A DNA stretch of 60,027 nt from SZUA-287 sp036397975 (GTDB lineage Bacteria; Bacteroidota; Ignavibacteria; UBA10030; UBA6906). Where the stretch lies: contig DASWHW010000035.1 in NCBI GenBank assembly GCA_036397975.1, positions 1-60,027 of the forward strand, written 5' to 3'. This document shows positions 1-7,257 of the stretch, piece after piece; position 1 is the stretch's first letter, and every line of letters begins with the position of its first letter. Under the pieces are notes generated by a model, which had not been told where the DNA came from, did not search any database, and worked only from the letters and a program-made list of their open reading frames with translations. Made by a program: the position numbers and the translations under genes.

Positions 1-31
1 GCAAGATAAGGAATTGAATCACTTCTGTCAA
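1..31. repeat. Left arm of a perfect 31-bp inverted repeat
   Basis: Bases 1-31 are the exact reverse complement of 110-140, with 78 nt between the arms. Identity stops at the inner edge (32 against 109 does not pair). The outer edge cannot be judged because the window begins at base 1, so the repeat may be longer. Read on the minus strand, the arm holds TTGACA (31-26), 17 nt, then TATCTT (8-3), so it is also a copy of the promoter in the right arm, pointing leftward out of the window. A contig-end foldback artefact is a real alternative. Confidence 0.9.
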
Positions 32-109
32 ACCCTTCGTGTTCCCACCCGCTCGTCCCAACACACCAGTTATGTGGTTTCGTCTTCATGCAACCTCCCG
101 AGAAAATGC

Positions 110-138
110 TTGACAGAAGTGATTCAATTCCTTATCTT
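110..138 (+). promoter_or_regulatory. Sigma-70-type promoter of the repressor-methyltransferase operon
   Basis: TTGACA at 110-115, a 17-nt spacer, and TATCTT at 133-138. The -35 is a perfect consensus and the -10 matches at four of six positions. Transcription would start near 145, leaving a leader of about 75 nt that carries two operator-like dyads before the ATG at 220. An identical promoter faces the other way in bases 1-31. Confidence 0.65.
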
Positions 139-140
139 GC
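110..140. repeat. Right arm of the 31-bp inverted repeat
   Basis: Exact reverse complement of bases 1-31. It lies 80 bp upstream of the repressor start codon and contains the promoter that would drive the repressor and methyltransferase genes. Confidence 0.9.
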
Positions 141-152
141 GCCGTCAAAGAT

Positions 153-168
153 ACGACATAATTGTCGT
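153..168. promoter_or_regulatory. Operator-like dyad 1 (GACA-N4-TGTC)
   Basis: A perfect 16-bp dyad, ACGACA-TAAT-TGTCGT, about 15 bp downstream of the predicted transcription start. The core GACA-N4-TGTC recurs at 187-198, 32 bp centre to centre, close to three helical turns. This fits cooperative binding of a dimeric repressor, most simply the product of the gene starting at 220. The protein-site pairing is inferred. Confidence 0.55.
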
Positions 169-179
169 CTTGTCAAGAC
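167..179. promoter_or_regulatory. 13-bp palindrome between the two operators
   Basis: GTCTTGTCAAGAC is a perfect palindrome around a central T. It lies between the two GACA-N4-TGTC dyads and shares the TGTC half-site, so it could be a third, weaker binding site. No other support is visible. Confidence 0.35.
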
Positions 180-186
180 CCTTTAT

Positions 187-198
187 GACAAATGTGTC
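187..198. promoter_or_regulatory. Operator-like dyad 2 (GACA-N4-TGTC)
   Basis: GACA-AATG-TGTC, with the same half-sites and spacing as the dyad at 155-166. It ends about 20 bp before the repressor start codon, where bound protein would block transcription or elongation. Confidence 0.5.
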
Positions 199-219
199 CT
201 TCACTTTTACGGAGTGATC

Positions 220-870
220 ATGAAATCCACCATAGGCGACCGGCTACGCGAAGCACGCGAGAACAAAGAATTGGACCAGTCCTCCCTCGCCAGCAAGATC
301 GGCGTTGCAACCCGAACTGTCCAGCGATGGGAAAAAGGAGAGCAGGTTCCACATGGGGTTGCAATCAACAAGATCGCAAAGGCCACCAACGCATCCCCTG
401 CGTGGCTTCTGACCGGATCCGGCCAAATGTATGAGGCGCCTTCCCACCCGGACAATGTGTACCCGCTGACAACGTCGTTTCGTCGCAAGATCAAACTTGC
501 AGATATTCCCCTCCTCTCCTCCGTCCCGGCGGGAAAGCTCGCAACGATTTTCCATTCCGATTACGCGGAGAGTTATGTTACCGTCGATGACGTCAAGGAT
601 CCACAGGCCTTTGCGCTCAAGGTGAAGGGGAACAGCATGTCCCCACGTATCGAGGATGGAGATATCGTGATTGTCAGTCCGCAAGGAGAAGCCCGCAGCG
701 GAGACATCTGCGTCGTCCGGGTCAACGACGAGGATACCCTGAAGAAGGTCAAGTTTGAAGGAAGCTACATTCACCTTATTCCTTTGAACCCGGAATTCGA
801 ACCAGTGACCGTAAAGAAAAAAGATGTGAATTTTGCATGGAAAGTCGTTAAGCTGATTAAGGAATTGTAA
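220..870 (+). CDS. LexA/CI-type self-cleaving transcriptional repressor (HTH + S24 peptidase)
   Basis: 216 residues. The N-terminal HTH (about 5-60) is of the Cro/CI XRE class, with the recognition region around TRTVQRWEKGEQ. The C-terminal half is an S24/LexA-like autoprotease. Visible catalytic features are the Ala104-Gly105 scissile pair (in VPAGK), nucleophile Ser139 (in GNSM) and general-base Lys176 (in TLKKV). Their spacings (35 and 37 residues) equal those of E. coli LexA (A84-G85, S119, K156). The ATG at 220 is chosen because GGAG lies 5 nt upstream and the HTH begins at once; the frame is open upstream without homology. It is probably co-transcribed with the methyltransferase 23 bp downstream and autoregulated through the leader dyads. 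Family knowledge predicts RecA-stimulated self-cleavage and derepression on DNA damage. A prophage or mobile-element origin is possible. Confidence 0.9.
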   Translation: MKSTIGDRLREARENKELDQSSLASKIGVATRTVQRWEKGEQVPHGVAINKIAKATNASPAWLLTGSGQMYEAPSHPDNVYPLTTSFRRKIKLADIPLLSSVPAGKLATIFHSDYAESYVTVDDVKDPQAFALKVKGNSMSPRIEDGDIVIVSPQGEARSGDICVVRVNDEDTLKKVKFEGSYIHLIPLNPEFEPVTVKKKDVNFAWKVVKLIKEL

Positions 871-893
871 ACCCACGAAGTCTGGAATCCTTC

Positions 894-2507
894 ATGACCC
901 CATTTTCTTCCGAGGCTCTTGAGTTATCCGAGTCGCCCGACCTTCTTACGCTCCGTGAGGCAAGTGACTGGGCCTCGTCGTTTCTCCAGCGGAGTGTCTC
1001 AACATCCAACATCAGCTATCTCGTCCAGTACGGAAGAATTTCGAAGCATCGCATTGCCGGCCGGACAAGAATTTCACAACTGGATCTGCAAAAATACTAC
1101 GAAGAACAGCGCCTTCAACGAAAATCATCCTGGAAGGATCGACTTGGAGATGATCTAAACTGGCACCTCTCCTTCGATCAGTTGCGGGAAATTCACACCA
1201 CCAAGCACGTCCACCGTCTCCATCCATACAAGGGGAAGTTCATCCCTCAACTTGTTGAGTATTTTTTGGATGCTCACACGGACGAGTTCAAGAAGGAGGT
1301 GATCTTCCAACCGGGAGACATTGTCCTCGATCCGTTCTGCGGCAGTGGAACGACCTTGGTCCAGGCAAACGAACTCGGCCTCCATGCGATCGGCATTGAC
1401 GTTTCAGCATTCAATACTCTCCTTTCTAATGTGAAGGTTCATGATTGCGACCTGCAATCACTGGAAAGACATGTCCAAGCCATTTCCAATTCACTGGAAA
1501 GTTCACCCGAGCATCAGTCCATCAAAGTGTTCGAGCATGCCCTCCTTAGAGAGTTATCCCGATTCAACGCGGAGTATTTTCCAACTCCCGAGTTTAAGCA
1601 GCAAGTACATCGCGGAGAAATTGATGAAAGGGAGTTTGGTCAACAGAGGGTCGATGAGTTTCTGCCGGTCTACGTAGACTTCCTTCGAAAACACAAAATA
1701 CAGCTAAACAAATCGGAGGCTGAGGGGTTTCTCGAGAGTTGGTACATCCCGAGCATTCTCACAGAAATCAGGAGAGCTTCTAAGCAGATTGTGTTGGTGA
1801 ATGACCAATCCCTTCGAAATATTCTTTTTCTGTTCTTGAGCAGAACAATTCGGTCGGCGCGTGCGACAACACATTCCGATCTCGCTACTCTTCATGAGCC
1901 ACAGACTGCAACGTACTACTGCACGAAGCATAAGAAGATCTGCAAACCGCTTTTCTCGATCGTTGATATGTGGAAGAAGTATTCTTCGGATGGTATGCAG
2001 CGACTCGCGACGTTTCAGGAACTGCGCACGGACACGGAACAGGTGTGTATCACTGCAGACTCTCGGTCTGTTGATCTTCCATCAAAGGTTGGCAATACGA
2101 ATCCCACGCTTGGCCGTCTGTTACGAGATAAACAGATCCGGGGAATCTTCTCGAGTCCTCCTTACGTTGGTCTGATCGACTATCATGAGCAGCATGCGTA
2201 CGCGTACGAGCTGCTAGGATTGCCACGGACGGATGATTTGGAGATCGGGCCGATGTTCAGGGGCCAAGGCCGGGAAGCCCGATCGTCATATGTTGAGGAC
2301 ATCGCCGCTGTTCTCCGTAATTCTCGTCAGTGGATGAGGAAGGAATTCGATGTGCTGCTTGTGGCGAATGACAAGCATGACCTCTATCCCCCGATCGCTG
2401 AAAAGGCCGGAATGAAGATTGTCGCGAAGTTCAAGCGCCCCGTATTGAATCGTGCCGAAGACAAGGGCGCCTACGCAGAGACGATATTCCATCTGCGTTC
2501 AGAGTAG
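894..2507 (+). CDS. Orphan site-specific DNA methyltransferase with N-terminal excisionase-like HTH
   Basis: 537 residues. Residues 10-65 resemble an excisionase/MerR-type winged helix (LTLREASDWASSFL...GRISKHRIAGRTRIS). The methyltransferase domain has the SAM-binding motif DPFCGSGTT at about 145-153, followed by an acidic residue in GIDVSAFN. The catalytic motif SSPPY is at 420-424, about 270 residues later, so the target-recognition region probably lies between them, as in alpha-class amino-methyltransferases. SPPY is more typical of N4-cytosine enzymes than the DPPY of many N6-adenine enzymes, but does not settle the product. No endonuclease gene lies downstream, where a convergent housekeeping gene follows after 4 bp. 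A partner could lie left of the window, behind the mirrored promoter at 1-31. Function is certain at family level; target sequence is unknown. Confidence 0.88.
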   Translation: MTPFSSEALELSESPDLLTLREASDWASSFLQRSVSTSNISYLVQYGRISKHRIAGRTRISQLDLQKYYEEQRLQRKSSWKDRLGDDLNWHLSFDQLREIHTTKHVHRLHPYKGKFIPQLVEYFLDAHTDEFKKEVIFQPGDIVLDPFCGSGTTLVQANELGLHAIGIDVSAFNTLLSNVKVHDCDLQSLERHVQAISNSLESSPEHQSIKVFEHALLRELSRFNAEYFPTPEFKQQVHRGEIDEREFGQQRVDEFLPVYVDFLRKHKIQLNKSEAEGFLESWYIPSILTEIRRASKQIVLVNDQSLRNILFLFLSRTIRSARATTHSDLATLHEPQTATYYCTKHKKICKPLFSIVDMWKKYSSDGMQRLATFQELRTDTEQVCITADSRSVDLPSKVGNTNPTLGRLLRDKQIRGIFSSPPYVGLIDYHEQHAYAYELLGLPRTDDLEIGPMFRGQGREARSSYVEDIAAVLRNSRQWMRKEFDVLLVANDKHDLYPPIAEKAGMKIVAKFKRPVLNRAEDKGAYAETIFHLRSE

Positions 2508-2511
2508 GAAA

Positions 2512-3750
2512 TCAGTCCAAAAAATGGATCACCAATCCGTCGCGGAGTTTGGGCTCGAACCAGGTCGATTTCGGCGGCATGATCTTTCCCGCGTCGGCAA
2601 CTGTGAGTAACTCTTCGACAGAGGTCGGGCAGAGGGAAAAAGCCACCGTTGCATCCCCCCCATCAACTCTCTTCTTTAGTTCTTTCACGCCACGAATGCC
2701 ACCCACAAAATCAATGCGCGGATCGGTTCTCACATCCTGTACACCAAACACCGGCTTCAACACAAACTCCTGCAACACACTCACGTCAAGCCGCTGAACT
2801 ACATCCGAAGGAATCTTCTCTTCTTTGAGACGGAGAGTATACCATTGTTCTTTCATGTACAACCCGAAGGTATGTTTCTCTGTCGGCCTCACGTCGTCTG
2901 TCGAACGGGCAACGACAAATGTTGTTCCCAGTTCCTCAAGAAGAGCCGCCGGGTTCTTGCCACGATCGTCCTTCAACGTCCGGTTGTAATCCAGGATCCT
3001 GACTTGCGAGTGGGGGAAAAGAACAGCAAGGAAAAAGTTATACTCTTCCTCTCCTGTGTGTGAAGGATTGGCTGCCGTGCGCTCACGGCATGCGCGAACC
3101 GCAGCAGCAGCACGGTGATGGCCATCCGCAACATACAGCCGTGGGATTTTTGTAAACTCCGTTTTCAGCTCAGCAATCAATTCGGGTTTCTCAATAACCC
3201 ACAACCGATGACGCACTCCGTCATTCGCAGTGAAATCGTATTCGGGGGTTTCTTTCCGAACATTTGCTACTACCATAGTGACGGTGGAGTTCTCGCGATA
3301 CGTGAGGAAGATCGGACCTGTATGGGCGTTCGTGGTAATGATGTGCTTCGTCCGATCATCCTCCTTATCGGGGCGAGTCAATTCGTGCTTACGAATGACA
3401 CCTTCCACATATTCCTCAACCGAAACACAACAGACAATCCCGTCCTGAGTGTGTCCATCTTTTGAGAGATTGTACAGATACAAGACTGGATGTGGATCCT
3501 GCTTAAAGACCCCTTCATTCAAGAATCGGTTTATGTTCTCCTTTGCCTTTGCGTAGACTTCCGGACTATGGATGTCCACATCGGGTCCAAGGTCGATCTC
3601 TGGTTTCCCAATCCGCAAGAAAGACAGTGGCTCATCAACAGCTTCCTGCCGGGCTTCGTCCGATGTCAGTACGTCATATGGCTTTGACGCCACATGTGAC
3701 GCATATTCCGGTAATGGTCTGTATCCTCGAAGGGGTCGTATTGTTGCCAT
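2512..3750 (-). CDS. DUF1015 family protein
   Basis: 412 residues, the usual length for DUF1015 (COG4198). It opens with IRPLRGYRP, typical of the family, and has the conserved RLYVADGHHRAAAA segment near residue 215. That DGHHR motif resembles the active-site region of ParB/SerK-type nucleotide-dependent enzymes, so a small-molecule kinase role has been considered for the family; I cannot confirm it from sequence. No signal peptide is visible, so it should be cytoplasmic. It converges on the methyltransferase with a 4-bp gap and has no serine-biosynthesis gene beside it. Family assignment is confident, biochemical role is not. Confidence 0.85.
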   Translation of the reverse strand: MATIRPLRGYRPLPEYASHVASKPYDVLTSDEARQEAVDEPLSFLRIGKPEIDLGPDVDIHSPEVYAKAKENINRFLNEGVFKQDPHPVLYLYNLSKDGHTQDGIVCCVSVEEYVEGVIRKHELTRPDKEDDRTKHIITTNAHTGPIFLTYRENSTVTMVVANVRKETPEYDFTANDGVRHRLWVIEKPELIAELKTEFTKIPRLYVADGHHRAAAAVRACRERTAANPSHTGEEEYNFFLAVLFPHSQVRILDYNRTLKDDRGKNPAALLEELGTTFVVARSTDDVRPTEKHTFGLYMKEQWYTLRLKEEKIPSDVVQRLDVSVLQEFVLKPVFGVQDVRTDPRIDFVGGIRGVKELKKRVDGGDATVAFSLCPTSVEELLTVADAGKIMPPKSTWFEPKLRDGLVIHFLD

Positions 3751-3892
3751 TGGGCTGGTGCCTGGGTGGTTCGAAAGAACCGATAATATAGAAATAAAAA
3801 TTCATCTATGTGAATATTTATGAACCTTGTATCTCCCATTCCAAACATCTATCTTAATTCACCTCCCCGACTCATCAACATCTGGAAAACTA

Positions 3893-6800
3893 ATGACTGT
3901 TTTGACCTTTTCGCGAAGCCTTGCCTGCTTTGCTGCTGGAATTCTTTTCTTCGTTTCATCCCACGCACAAACAGTCACGCATGTTGTTATCAGCGAGTTT
4001 GCAACGCGAGGGCCCGCGGCCGCTACCGACGAGTTCGTTGAGATGTATAATCCCACCGACAATGCAATAAATCTTGCATCATGGGTCTTTCAGTACAAGT
4101 CGGCAACAGGTACAACATGGTTTGACCGTGCGATCCTGCCATCGAACGCAATGATCCCCGCCCGGGGATTCTTCCTCATCGCAAACACATCCTATGTTGG
4201 CACTGTAACACCGGATTTTTCCTCCGGTTCATGGACATCGGGAACCGGAATGGCTGACAACGGAAACATACGAATTATCGATAATACCCTTGCCGAGATT
4301 GACAGGGTAGGGTATGGATCCGGTAACGACCCCGAAGGCGGTTCTCCTGCGCCGAATCATGGCACCAGTGCAAATAGTAATAGCGTGGAACGAAAGGCCG
4401 TCGCCACTTCCACCGCCAATTCTCTTGCCCCCGGCGGAGCGGATGCTAGTCTCGGAAACGGATATGATACAAATGTAAACGGCAGCGATTTTGTCACCCA
4501 AAGTAACGGGCGCAATCCACAGAACTCAAGCAGCCCTCCCGAACCTCCTTTTCAGTTTGGCGGTAATGGAACGGGCACTGTTACAGTTGATCCATCCGAA
4601 GTGTTCACCAACCGTGCTCTTCCGGCGTTGACATTTTCCTTTGTGCAGGATTCGAATTACACGCTAACCACGGTACGCTTGGTGATCCCTCCAGAATGGA
4701 CATGGTCGGGAAATCTCTCCGACGTTTTGCTTTCAGGGTTGGGTTTTCAGTCGGCTTCGAAGGTGCTGAATGGAGACACGGTGGAAATCTCCAGTGCAGC
4801 AATTGATACTGCACAGAATGGATCAATCGCCATACTGAATGTAATGACGCCGGCAGCACTTGGATTCTCAACCTTCTCGACCTTCACCGGTCTTGCGGGC
4901 GAAACCCCTGCTCCGTTAGCTCAGCAGCCGATCGTCAGAACGCTAGATCTCGTCCCGATTGTCCTTGTCCATGTGAATGATGCGCAGGGTGTTCCCGCAC
5001 CGCCATATCAAATCGGGGGTCAGGTGACAGTAACGGGAGTTGTCACCGCAAACCTCTCATCTGCCAGAACGGAGTTCTACCTGCAGGACGCATCGGCGGG
5101 AATAAACGTTTTCAGTTTTGATCTCCCTCCGTTCGCGATAGATTTGGGTGATAGCATTGCCGTGACCGGGTCGATTATTCAATTCCGGGGGCTAACGGAA
5201 ATATCGCCGGAGTTCCCTCTCCTTGTGCGTCATGCAACGGGACGTACGGTTCCCGATCCAATGATCGTCACCTGCGCCGATGTCAACAATACATTTCAGC
5301 CGGATTTTTCAGAACCAAATGAATCCCGACTGATCCGCATTAACGGAGTCACATACAACTCCCAGACCTCAACCATCACCGATAATACCGGCACAACAGC
5401 GGTGTTTATCCCCAGTTCATTCCCACCGGCACCAAGTCAATTTGATATTATCGGAGTCCTCAAACAATTCAAACCGGGAACGCCCGCGCCGGGACCTCCA
5501 TTCACGGCGGATTACGAGATCGTCCCGCGGGACAGCAGTGATATTATTCCCCACCCGGGTCCCGTCATCACGTCGTTTCCTTTTGAAGACAGCATCCAAC
5601 CGACTTCAGTACGCATCCAATGGACGACGGATGTAGCATCCACAAGCATTATCCGATTCGGGACTGATCGATCCTCACTTGCGGACAGCATTGTTGACGT
5701 AACGCCCGTTGCCACTCATTCAGTCACTGTTCCTGGATTGAGCCCTGCAACTGTGTATTACTATGACGTTGGTTCCGGCGATGCAAATGGAACAAATTTC
5801 TCTTCGATTGCTATTTTCAGCACAGCGTCGCCGTCGCAAGCGACCGGACAAATCAATGTCTATTTCAACAAAAGCGTCGATACATCGCTTGCCTGGTATC
5901 AAGCCGCTGCCGGCAGTACCGATTTTGTTTCTCTCGTCGTTCAGCGAATCAATAACGCGCACCGTTCCATTGATGCAGCCCTGTACAGCTTAAGCGGAAC
6001 TCCCGGCTCGAGTATCGCCACTGCACTTGTGAATGCAAAGAACCGTGGAGTTCAAGTACGCGTTATCGGCGAGTACGACAATATTAACTCAAGCGGCTTT
6101 ACCGCGTTGACCTTCAACAGTGTCCCTCTCATTAATGATCGTTTTGACCCATTCAACAATGGCGTGGGGCTTCACCATAATAAGTTTTTCGTTTTCGACG
6201 GTCGCGGCGGTGCCCCTGAGAGCGTTTGGGTATGGACAGGTTCATGGAACCCGACCGACCCGGGCACGTCGAGCGATTATCAGAATGTCATTGAATTGCA
6301 GGACCCCGCACTCGCCGGAGCGTACCTGCTTGAGTTCAATGAAATGTGGGGAAGCACGACCCAGGTTCCGAATGCATCGCAATCTCGGTTTGGTTCTCGC
6401 AAGCAGGATAACTCACCACACCGTTTTGTCATTAACGGGGTACCGGTACAAAGCTATTTCAGTCCGAGTGATCGGACGACGTCGCATATCCTGGAAACGA
6501 TCAACAGTGCCCAGCACTCTGCGGGGGTGAACATCCTCACATTCACAAGAAGCGACCTCGCAGATGCCCTCATTGCACAGCACACAGCCGGGAGAAAAGT
6601 TCGGGGAGTGTTGGATAATAACACAGATACGGGTTCCGAGTTTAATTATCTTCTTTCCAACGGATTGGATGTCCACCTCAAAACAGGTTCGGGGCTACTC
6701 CACCACAAATATCTCATTGTCGATGCAGAAGATCCCAACTGGAATCCTGTTGTACTCACCGGTTCACACAACTGGTCAAGTGCAGCTGAGAATTCCAACA

Positions 6801-7195
6801 ATGAAAACACGTTGATCATCCGTGATGGGAATGTGGCAAATCAATATCTACAGGAGTTTGCGGCTCGCTACTATCAATTTGGTGGAATGGATCCAATTCT
6901 CGTTGGCGTAGACCAGCCGTCGTCGGCTCCATCAAAGTTCGCCCTCAATCAAAATTATCCAAATCCATTCAATCCTGAAACCATCATTCAATTTGAGGTT
7001 GGGTCCCCCGGTATGGTTACGATCGCCGTGTACGATATTCTCGGTCGTCTCGTCAAGACCGTGGTGAATGAGCCGTTGCAGGCAGGTACATACAAGGTAC
7101 CCTTCCGTGTACAATCGCTCGCTAGCGGTATCTACCTTTACCGTCTATCGGCACGCGGTGTGAACCTTCATCGACGTATGGTTGTTGTGAAATAG
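3893..7195 (+). CDS. T9SS-secreted lamin-tail/phospholipase D-like protein, probable extracellular nuclease
   Basis: 1100 residues. The order is a signal peptide (1-25, ending SSHAQ), a lamin-tail domain (about 27-160, VVISEFATRG...DEFVEMYNP), a beta-rich region, an OB-fold-like segment (about 370-460, VTGVVTANLS...FYLQDASAG), a fibronectin-III/phosphatase-N-like domain (about 560-640), and two phospholipase D half-domains. Each half carries an HxKx4D motif, HNKFFVFD near 760 and HHKYLIVD near 937, as needed for one composite active site. The C-terminal 85 residues (NYPNPFNPET to the end) are a T9SS sorting domain. The ATG at 3893 gives the signal peptide directly; the frame is open for 22 codons upstream. 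Secreted phospholipase D-fold enzymes with lamin-tail and OB domains are commonly nucleases; a phospholipase is possible. Confidence 0.85.
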   Translation: MTVLTFSRSLACFAAGILFFVSSHAQTVTHVVISEFATRGPAAATDEFVEMYNPTDNAINLASWVFQYKSATGTTWFDRAILPSNAMIPARGFFLIANTSYVGTVTPDFSSGSWTSGTGMADNGNIRIIDNTLAEIDRVGYGSGNDPEGGSPAPNHGTSANSNSVERKAVATSTANSLAPGGADASLGNGYDTNVNGSDFVTQSNGRNPQNSSSPPEPPFQFGGNGTGTVTVDPSEVFTNRALPALTFSFVQDSNYTLTTVRLVIPPEWTWSGNLSDVLLSGLGFQSASKVLNGDTVEISSAAIDTAQNGSIAILNVMTPAALGFSTFSTFTGLAGETPAPLAQQPIVRTLDLVPIVLVHVNDAQGVPAPPYQIGGQVTVTGVVTANLSSARTEFYLQDASAGINVFSFDLPPFAIDLGDSIAVTGSIIQFRGLTEISPEFPLLVRHATGRTVPDPMIVTCADVNNTFQPDFSEPNESRLIRINGVTYNSQTSTITDNTGTTAVFIPSSFPPAPSQFDIIGVLKQFKPGTPAPGPPFTADYEIVPRDSSDIIPHPGPVITSFPFEDSIQPTSVRIQWTTDVASTSIIRFGTDRSSLADSIVDVTPVATHSVTVPGLSPATVYYYDVGSGDANGTNFSSIAIFSTASPSQATGQINVYFNKSVDTSLAWYQAAAGSTDFVSLVVQRINNAHRSIDAALYSLSGTPGSSIATALVNAKNRGVQVRVIGEYDNINSSGFTALTFNSVPLINDRFDPFNNGVGLHHNKFFVFDGRGGAPESVWVWTGSWNPTDPGTSSDYQNVIELQDPALAGAYLLEFNEMWGSTTQVPNASQSRFGSRKQDNSPHRFVINGVPVQSYFSPSDRTTSHILETINSAQHSAGVNILTFTRSDLADALIAQHTAGRKVRGVLDNNTDTGSEFNYLLSNGLDVHLKTGSGLLHHKYLIVDAEDPNWNPVVLTGSHNWSSAAENSNNENTLIIRDGNVANQYLQEFAARYYQFGGMDPILVGVDQPSSAPSKFALNQNYPNPFNPETIIQFEVGSPGMVTIAVYDILGRLVKTVVNEPLQAGTYKVPFRVQSLASGIYLYRLSARGVNLHRRMVVVK

Positions 7196-7257
7196 CTATG
7201 GTTATCGGAATTCAGATTTGTTAGTAATAGCCCGTTCAATAATTGAGGATCGCATCT

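Noticed and set aside
3800..3816. ATTCA-N6-TGAAT repeat between DUF1015 and the phospholipase D-like gene
   Set aside because: Five-bp arms in a very AT-rich stretch; not distinguishable from chance, and no good promoter could be placed next to it.
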